Assembly: GCF_000419605.1 (NCBI RefSeq)
Contig: NZ_ATTI01000001.1
Location: forward strand, 657,501-721,500
DNA: 64,000 bases
Source of the DNA: Sphingomonas phyllosphaerae 5.2
Lineage (GTDB): Bacteria; Pseudomonadota; Alphaproteobacteria; Sphingomonadales; Sphingomonadaceae
Direction: 5' to 3'
The translations under genes were made by a program, and so were the position numbers. Numbering within the stretch: position 1 is the first letter of the stretch; the number at the start of each line of letters is the position of its first letter. Shown here piece by piece: positions 58,399 to 64,000 of this stretch. The notes below the pieces were generated by a model, which saw only the letters and a list, made by a program, of their open reading frames with translations, did not search any database and was not told the origin of the DNA.

Positions 58399-59070
58399 TC
58401 ACCGGCGTGTGGCGAACCAGATAACGTGGGTCGCGCCCTTGCCATTCTCGCGGGCACGGACCTTCACTTCTTCTACGTCGAACCCGCTGTCGCCCAGCCT
58501 GCGTGCGAAGCGCGGATCGGGCGCGGCCGACCACACGGCGAGCACCCCGCCGGCGCGCAGCGCGCTGTGCGCCGCGGCAAGACCGCGCGGGCCATAGAGG
58601 CCGTCATTGCCGGGGCGGGTCAGGCCGTCGGGTCCATTGTCGACGTCGAGCAGGATCGCGTCGTAGCGTCGCGCCGCGCTGCGGATCGTCGCACCAACGT
58701 CGCCGATCACCAGCGCGACGCGCGGATCGTCGAGGCAGCCGTCGGCCAGCGCTGCCATCGGGCCGCGCGCCCATTCGATGATGCCGGGCACCAGTTCGGC
58801 GACCGTGACGCTGGCGTCGGGGCCGAGCTGCGCGAGCACCGCGCGGAGCGTGAAGCCCATGCCGTAGCCGCCGACCAGCAAGTGTGGGGCGGGGCGATCG
58901 GCCAGACGGTCGCAGGTCATCGTCCCGAGCGCAACTTCCGAGCCGCTCATCCGCGTGCTCATCAGCTCGTTGCGCTCGAGCACGATCATGAAGTCGGCGC
59001 CGCGCCGGAACAGTCGGAGCGGCGGGCCATCCGGCACCTCCGCCACGCCGACCAGTTCGGGGCGGATCAC
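58399..59070 (-). CDS. Spermidine synthase-like methyltransferase-fold protein
   Basis: 223 residues, Rossmann-type: VGGYGMGFTLRAVLAQLGP, VTVAELVPGIIEWARG, and VALVIGDVGATIRSAARRYDAILLDVDNGP, the layout of the polyamine synthase group with a decarboxylated-SAM/SAM-type pocket. The acidic residues needed for putrescine binding are not clearly seen, so the substrate is open. Starts with GTG overlapping the stop of the DUF6481 gene (GTGA). Confidence 0.8.
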   Translation of the reverse strand: MIRPELVGVAEVPDGPPLRLFRRGADFMIVLERNELMSTRMSGSEVALGTMTCDRLADRPAPHLLVGGYGMGFTLRAVLAQLGPDASVTVAELVPGIIEWARGPMAALADGCLDDPRVALVIGDVGATIRSAARRYDAILLDVDNGPDGLTRPGNDGLYGPRGLAAAHSALRAGGVLAVWSAAPDPRFARRLGDSGFDVEEVKVRARENGKGATHVIWFATRR

Positions 59071-59429
59071 TTCTTCTGGCGGGCCTTGCGCGCGGCGTAG
59101 CGCGCGTCGCGTGCCGCCTTCAGCTCCGCCGCGGTCGGCAGAACCGGCGGACGCTTCGACGCCGCGGCGGCCTCGGCCGCGGCCGTCGCCTCGGCAGCGG
59201 CCTGTACGCGGGCTTCTTCCTTGGCGGCCTTTTCTGCGTCGATCGCAGCCTTGCGCTGCGCACGCTTGTCGGCCTCGGCGGCTTCCTTGGCCTCGCGTGC
59301 GGCAAGGCGCGCGGCGACTTCGGCGGGATCGGGGGCGGCCTTGTTCTTCAATGCTTCGAGCGCGCGCTGCTTCGCGTCGCGAGCTGCCGCGGCGCGTTCG
59401 TTGAAGTCGGGGGCCTTGTAACCTGCCAT
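59067..59429 (-). CDS. DUF6481-family protein
   Basis: 120 residues, MAGYKAPDFNERAAAARDAKQ at the start, then a long Ala/Lys/Glu-rich helical region and an end in ARYAARKARQKK. This is the DUF6481 pattern of sphingomonads; function unknown. Expected to be an extended or coiled helical protein. Coupled to the spermidine synthase-like gene. Confidence 0.78.
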   Translation of the reverse strand: MAGYKAPDFNERAAAARDAKQRALEALKNKAAPDPAEVAARLAAREAKEAAEADKRAQRKAAIDAEKAAKEEARVQAAAEATAAAEAAAASKRPPVLPTAAELKAARDARYAARKARQKK

Positions 59430-59586
59430 GCCGGGATGGTCTCCTCTGGGGGTCGAACGGCCGCGAACGGCCAATAGCACAACGGCCCCGCATCGCTGCG
59501 GAGCCGTCGGGAAAGCTGGTGAGCCTAGCCGCTACACCGTCGGCCGCAGGCAATACGCGGATGTGCCACGCGGCGCAACCGCTTTA

Positions 59587-60672
59587 TCATCCGGCGTCGA
59601 GCGCGAGCCGTCCCAGCGACGGGTCGTCGGTGAAGAACGCGTCGACGCCCAGCGCAATGTAGCGGCGCATTTCGGCGACGGAGCCGGCCGGGTTGCGCGC
59701 GCTTTCACCGGCATCGTTGCGGAAGTCGGCCGCGAGGAAGCGGTTTTCGGGCCGAAAGGTCCATGGGCAGACCTGCAGGCCCGCGGCATGCGCGTCGGCC
59801 ACCAGCGTCGTCGCGGCGGCAAGCCGCCCGTCGGCGCCGAGCGGGATCAGCGCACGGGTGTTGGGCGCGATGACGTCCGCATAGCGTGCCATCTCGCGCA
59901 GCCCGGCAGGGGTGGTCATCGTGCGGTAATCGAGTGTGCCGCCGTTTTTTGCGACGTCGGCGGGATGCTGCGCGGGGTCGCCGATCAGCTGGACGAGCCG
60001 GACGTTGCCGCCCTGCGGCAGCTTGCCGCGGAGGTAACGCAGGTTTGCGACCTCGAAGGACTGCACCTGCACCGGATGGCGGCGCGTGTACGCGTGCGCG
60101 GCGAGCAAGGCGAGGAAGCGATCCTCGACCGGCAGGCCGACGCCCGCGAAATAGGTGGAGTGTTTCAATTCGGGGACCAGCCCGATCGTGCGCCCGCGCG
60201 CCGCGGCTTCGGCGGCGGTGAAGTCCGCGATCTCCTCGAACGAGACGATCTGGAACGCGCCGTCGTAGCCGCGGCTTTCGGGTCGGATCGCGCCTAGCCG
60301 TTCCTTCGCACGCAGGGTCTTCAGCTCGGCAAAGGTAAAGTCCTCGGTGAACCAGCCGGTCTGCGCCTCCCCGTCGATGGTCTTGGTCGTGCGCCGCGCT
60401 GCGAAGGCGGGATGGTCGGCGATGTCGGTGGTCTCGGCAATATTGTTCTCGTGCCGCGCCACCAGCACGCCGTCCCTGGTGGGAACCAGATCGGGTTCGA
60501 TGAAGTCGGCGCCGTCCGCGATCGCCTTGGCGTAGGCGCCGAGCGTATGCTCGGGGCGGAGCGCCGAGGCGCCGCGGTGCGCGAACACCAGCGGCTTCGG
60601 GCGGACCGGCGCCGCACCGGCGGTGGAGGCCACCCCCAGTGCGACGGCAGATCCGATGGCGGCGCGGCGCGT
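59587..60672 (-). CDS. Glycerophosphodiester phosphodiesterase, exported
   Basis: 361 residues with a short signal peptide (MTRRAAIGSAVALGVASTAGA; paired Arg suggests Tat). GDPD motifs: VFAHRGASALRPEHTLGAYA, EPDLVPTRDGVLVARHENN and VPELKHSTYF. Releases an alcohol and glycerol-3-phosphate from phospholipid head groups. Begins 8 bp after the TonB-dependent receptor stop, so it is in one operon with two receptors, suggesting uptake and use of glycerophosphodiesters or similar phosphate compounds. Confidence 0.93.
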   Translation of the reverse strand, partial: TRRAAIGSAVALGVASTAGAAPVRPKPLVFAHRGASALRPEHTLGAYAKAIADGADFIEPDLVPTRDGVLVARHENNIAETTDIADHPAFAARRTTKTIDGEAQTGWFTEDFTFAELKTLRAKERLGAIRPESRGYDGAFQIVSFEEIADFTAAEAAARGRTIGLVPELKHSTYFAGVGLPVEDRFLALLAAHAYTRRHPVQVQSFEVANLRYLRGKLPQGGNVRLVQLIGDPAQHPADVAKNGGTLDYRTMTTPAGLREMARYADVIAPNTRALIPLGADGRLAAATTLVADAHAAGLQVCPWTFRPENRFLAADFRNDAGESARNPAGSVAEMRRYIALGVDAFFTDDPSLGRLALDAG

Positions 60673-60680
60673 CATCACGG

Positions 60681-63113
60681 TCAGAAGCCGGCGCTGAGCG
60701 TGACGAACGCCTGGCGCGGGGCGAGCGGGAAGAAATTGTACGTGCCCGACGCCGCAGCGATGCTGAGCGTCGATGCCGCACGCTTGTCGGTGATGTTGGT
60801 GACGTTCACGCTGACGTTCAGCTTCTTGGCCAGCCCTTCGCCGGAGACGGGCAGGTCGAAGCCGACGCGGCCCGACAGCGTGAAATAGCCCGGCACCTTC
60901 AGGTCGTTCGTGAACGTGGCATAGCGCTGTCCGATATAATCGCCGATCAGCTGCAGCTCCAGCCCGTCGCCGCTGAGCGTCGCCACGGTCTTGTTCAGCC
61001 ATTCCGGCGAGCCCGGCACCTTCTTGCCCGCGGTCGGCACCACTGTCTGCGCCGCACCGACCGTATAGTCATCGGCATAGCGGGAGTTGTTGTAGGAAAG
61101 CGCATTGTAGAGCGAGAAGCGGTCGCCGAAGCGCAGCGTCGCGGCTGCGTCGACGCCGTCGGTCTTAACGCTGCCGACATTGGCGATGATCGGTGCGCCG
61201 CTGATGATCGCGGTGATCGTCTGCGTCGGACTGATCGCGAGCAGCCGGTTCGAGAAGTCGACGTGGTAGTAGCTGATCTGCCCCTCGAATCCGGTCAACG
61301 GCCCGAGATCGAGCGCACGGCGCGTGCGGATACCGCCTTCGTAGGTCCAGCTCGTCTCCGGCTTGGCGTTATCCTTGAAGAACTCGAACAGCGTCTGGCT
61401 GCCGAGCGCGAACGGCGACAGGCCGGCGGCGGCGCTGGTCTGGAATTGGCGGATGTTCTTCTGCGCGTTGACGAACACCTGCTCGTGGTCGGTCGCGTCC
61501 CACAGGACGCCGGCCTGCGGCAGGAACCATTCGTCGGTGTTGATCCGCCCGACCGGCAGTTCGCGCGAACCCGAGAACGAGCCTGGGATCGGCTGCACCG
61601 GCACGCGCTGGCGCGCATGCTGGAACGTGCTTTTGAAGCCGGCCTGGAGCGTCAGCGTGGGGATGACCCTCCACGCGTCCTGGATGTGCGCCTGGATCTC
61701 GGTGACGCGGATTTCGCTGCCGTATTGCGTGATCAGCGGATCGGCGAGGTCCAGCGGGCGGTCGTAGGGCGAGGACGGGTTGGCGACGTCCAGCGCATAC
61801 CAGCGGCGATACGCCGACGAGCTTTGATGTTCGTACCAGCCGCCCAGCTCGAACGTGTGATTGCCGAGCTCGGCGCGCAGCGTGGAGATTCCGCCGACCC
61901 GGTCGATGCGATATTCGGTGGTGCGGGTCGCGAGGCCCGAGCCGCCGAAGATCGTCGAGAGACGTGCGAGGTTGGTCGGCGCGGTCGGGCTGCTGCCGGC
62001 CACGCCGGGGTAGTAGAAGGAGAAGAGCTGCGGCAGCCCGGCGACGGTGATCGGGCCGGCGACGATGCCGACGCCGTCGTTGTGGTGGAAGTACGCCTGG
62101 TTGGAGAAGGTCACGCGATCGGTGACGTTCCAGTCGTACTTGACGTAGCCGAGGTAATCGGTGCGCAGCGCGGCGCTGTAGTAGTTGCTGTAGTTCGCAC
62201 CCGACGCGGCATAGCTGGCGGCGTTGTTATAGGGCAGGCGATTGGCGAGATACGCCTGCATTCCGGTGAAATCGGGATACAGGAACGGCCGGATATACGG
62301 TTGATAGGTCTGCGACGCGGAGACGACGGTGGCGTCCTCGTTCGGTTCGGCCTTGTCGGAATAGGCGAAATACGCGGTCAGCTTGCCGTTGGCATCGTCG
62401 TGGACCAGCTTGGCATTGGCCTGCCAGCCTTTCTGATAGCCCTCGAAATCCCACGCCCGCGCGCGCTGGCGCACGCCCGACACGTAGAAGCGCGTGTTCT
62501 GGCCGATGTCCCCGCTATCGACGCGGACGTAGCTGCGCGTCGCGTCGTAGCTGCCGACGGTCTGCGCCGCGGAGATACCGAAGGTGGCTTTCGGATCGCT
62601 GGTGAAGGTGTCGATCGTCCCGCCGAGGTTGCTGGTCGAGGCGGTGCCGAGGTCGCCCGCGCCCGATGCGAGCAGCACGCGCCCGACGTTTTCGGAAATG
62701 ACTGCGCGCTGGGGGCTCAGGCCGTTGTAATTGCCGTATTGCTGGTCGCCGAGCGGCACGCCGTCGAGCGTGTAACCAAGCTGTTGCGCGTTGAAGCCGT
62801 GCACGAACAGCGAAATATTCTGCTCGTTGCTACCCCACGGATCGGCGGTCAGATAGGTGACGCCGGGCAGCGTCTGCAGCGCCTTTAGCGGGCTGATACC
62901 GGGCAGGATCTTCTGGATCTCGGTGGAGGTGATCTGCGCCACGGAGCGTGTCGCGGTGCCGGTGACGACGATGTCGTCGCCGGGCGTCGCGGCGGCGTCG
63001 GTCGCCGCGGCCGCATCGGTGGGGGCCGGCGTGGTGGCGACGTTCTGCGCGCGTGCGGGCAGGGGCAGCGCGAGGGCGAGCGGGGCGACGCCCGCGATCA
63101 GGAGATGACGCAT
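60681..63113 (-). CDS. TonB-dependent outer-membrane receptor
   Basis: 810 residues from MRHLLIAGVAPLALALPLPARAQ (signal peptide). DDIVVTGTATRSVAQITS resembles a TonB-box region, then the plug (LPGISPLKALQTLPGVTYLTADPW...VRV-type blocks) and the barrel ending in LSAGF. It is related in sequence to the receptor 26 bp upstream, a probable tandem duplication, and cotranscribed with the phosphodiesterase gene. An upstream in-frame start at 63143 would overlap the previous gene. Confidence 0.92.
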   Translation of the reverse strand: MRHLLIAGVAPLALALPLPARAQNVATTPAPTDAAAATDAAATPGDDIVVTGTATRSVAQITSTEIQKILPGISPLKALQTLPGVTYLTADPWGSNEQNISLFVHGFNAQQLGYTLDGVPLGDQQYGNYNGLSPQRAVISENVGRVLLASGAGDLGTASTSNLGGTIDTFTSDPKATFGISAAQTVGSYDATRSYVRVDSGDIGQNTRFYVSGVRQRARAWDFEGYQKGWQANAKLVHDDANGKLTAYFAYSDKAEPNEDATVVSASQTYQPYIRPFLYPDFTGMQAYLANRLPYNNAASYAASGANYSNYYSAALRTDYLGYVKYDWNVTDRVTFSNQAYFHHNDGVGIVAGPITVAGLPQLFSFYYPGVAGSSPTAPTNLARLSTIFGGSGLATRTTEYRIDRVGGISTLRAELGNHTFELGGWYEHQSSSAYRRWYALDVANPSSPYDRPLDLADPLITQYGSEIRVTEIQAHIQDAWRVIPTLTLQAGFKSTFQHARQRVPVQPIPGSFSGSRELPVGRINTDEWFLPQAGVLWDATDHEQVFVNAQKNIRQFQTSAAAGLSPFALGSQTLFEFFKDNAKPETSWTYEGGIRTRRALDLGPLTGFEGQISYYHVDFSNRLLAISPTQTITAIISGAPIIANVGSVKTDGVDAAATLRFGDRFSLYNALSYNNSRYADDYTVGAAQTVVPTAGKKVPGSPEWLNKTVATLSGDGLELQLIGDYIGQRYATFTNDLKVPGYFTLSGRVGFDLPVSGEGLAKKLNVSVNVTNITDKRAASTLSIAAASGTYNFFPLAPRQAFVTLSAGF

Positions 63114-63139
63114 CTTGAGGTACTTTCGCGAGGAGAAGA

Positions 63140-64000
63140 TCACAGGCCGGTACGCAGCGAGACGAAGAACTGCCGCGGCGCGCCGGCGAGCAGGGTCTGG
63201 TTGTCGCCGCTGGCGCCATAGCCGTTCGAGCCGATGGTCGAGACGTAGCGCTTGTCGAGCAGGTTGGTGGCGCTGCCCTCGATCCGGACGCCGTGTAGGC
63301 CGCCGAGATCGCCGATCGTGTAGCCGATCGTGGCATCGACCAGCACCCGGTCGCCGACCGACTGGTCGTTGGTATAGGTGAAGTAGCGCTTGCTCATGTA
63401 ATCGGCGCCGACCCGGGCGACGAAGCGGCCATCGTCGTAGACGACCTCGCCCTTGGCCATGTGGCGCGGGCTGTCGACGACGGTCCGGCCGCGGGTCGCG
63501 GTGACGAGCGCACCGTCAGCGCCCAGGACGTTGTCCTTATATTGCGAGTGGTTGTAGGAATAAGACGCGAAGATCGAGAGCGGGGCCGCGATCTTGTAGA
63601 GTGCCGTCGCCTCCGCGCCGTAATTCTCCACGCCGCCGACGTTCTGGAGCGTCACCGGATTGCCGACGATGCCCGCGCCGCTGGTCAGCGCGAGCAGTCG
63701 GTTGGTGAAATCGACGTAATAGCCCGCCAGCGATCCCTGGAACCCGCCGGCGCGAAAGCGCAGTCCGGCCTCGGCGGTCTTCGACTTTTCCGGACGCAGG
63801 CGGTCGCGGATCGTGTCGAACCCGGCTTGCGTCGTGGCGAACGGCGAGGTGCCGACTGCCGCCGCGGTGAAGGCGCGCATGTTCTCGGTATAGTTCACGA
63901 ACACCTCGGCCGCGCCGAGCCCGTAGACTGCGCCGACCTGCGGCAGGAACCAGTCGCGTGCCGAAATCCTGCCGGCGGCCAGCCCGCTGGCCACGATCGG
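63140..64000 (-). CDS. TonB-dependent receptor, C-terminal part (cut by window end)
   Basis: At least 284 codons of the beta-barrel C-terminus; the 5' part lies beyond 64000. WFLPQVGAVYGLGAAEVFVNYTENMRAF and NLLDKRYVSTIGSNGYG parallel the corresponding segments of the downstream receptor, supporting paralogy. Ends FFVSLRTGL. Substrate unknown; see the phosphodiesterase entry for context. Confidence 0.9.
   Translation of the reverse strand, partial: PIVASGLAAGRISARDWFLPQVGAVYGLGAAEVFVNYTENMRAFTAAAVGTSPFATTQAGFDTIRDRLRPEKSKTAEAGLRFRAGGFQGSLAGYYVDFTNRLLALTSGAGIVGNPVTLQNVGGVENYGAEATALYKIAAPLSIFASYSYNHSQYKDNVLGADGALVTATRGRTVVDSPRHMAKGEVVYDDGRFVARVGADYMSKRYFTYTNDQSVGDRVLVDATIGYTIGDLGGLHGVRIEGSATNLLDKRYVSTIGSNGYGASGDNQTLLAGAPRQFFVSLRTGL

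Noticed and set aside
59483..59506. Hairpin CGGCCCCGCA/TGCGGAGCCG upstream of the DUF6481 gene as a terminator
   Set aside because: One mismatch, no T run on either strand, and its position is upstream of one gene and downstream of none that needs it clearly.
60639..62888. 749-codon frame antisense to the second TonB-dependent receptor
   Set aside because: Same reason: the minus strand encodes a clear receptor with signal peptide, plug and barrel.

Overview
The window looks like chromosomal DNA of a Sphingomonas-type alphaproteobacterium. Supporting this are the high GC content, an rrn operon ending in 23S-5S-tRNA-fMet, an approximately 1,540-residue NAD-glutamate dehydrogenase, a PEPxxWA-CTERM protein, several TonB-dependent receptors, a DUF1476 (F1-ATPase zeta-type) protein, a ThiS-ThiG fusion and a sigma-EcfG-like promoter in front of a CsbD gene. 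The assignment rests on gene families and motifs read by eye; no database search was made.

Layout. 1-2420: the 3' two thirds of a 23S rRNA, 5S rRNA, initiator tRNA and a terminator hairpin, followed by a decayed serine-recombinase tail and about 730 bp without a gene. 3.3-9.2 kb: NAD-glutamate dehydrogenase and a PAS_5 protein, both on the minus strand. 9.4-15.8 kb: a 6.3-kb genomic island bounded by a perfect 47-bp direct repeat of the 3' part of tRNA-Thr(CGT). It holds a serine hydrolase, a dense GGGAAAG motif cluster, an IS21-family remnant, the 3' part of an adenine-N6 DNA methyltransferase gene and an IS5-family element that cuts off its 5' end. No integrase remains.

15.9-25.9 kb is accessory-flavoured: a soluble chemoreceptor and a membrane chemoreceptor, several very small proteins, a PEP-CTERM protein, a lipoprotein, a putative polymorphic toxin with its immunity gene in ATGA overlap, a ZIP metal transporter and PPK2. 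26.1-33.6 kb: a TonB-dependent receptor coupled to a YdcF-like protein, then GH5-like and GH43-like hydrolases and an MFS transporter, suggesting carbohydrate uptake and breakdown.

34.1-49 kb is mainly core metabolism: aroQ-accB-accC; the thiSG fusion; a stress-type CsbD gene; ExoD-like and ThDP-dependent proteins; a 3-oxoacid CoA-transferase operon with a phosphatase and a DUF5076 gene between its subunits; leuC-(35-aa ORF)-leuD-quinone oxidoreductase; and zeta-BolA-Grx. 49.2-52.4 kb is a beta-lactamase module: a class A enzyme divergent from blaI plus an M56 peptidase, with BlaI-type operators between. The rest holds an MBL-fold hydrolase, a DUF4230 protein, nadA, a prolyl oligopeptidase-type peptidase, a cation diffusion facilitator, a spermidine-synthase-like protein, DUF6481, and a minus-strand run of two tandem TonB-dependent receptors and a glycerophosphodiester phosphodiesterase that leaves the window.

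The strongest candidates for something undescribed are the toxin/immunity pair with its FNPWHDP...FTF N-terminal motif (22.4-23.8 kb), the GGGAAAG cluster in the island (11.39-11.56 kb), and the tRNA-bounded island with its broken methyltransferase.
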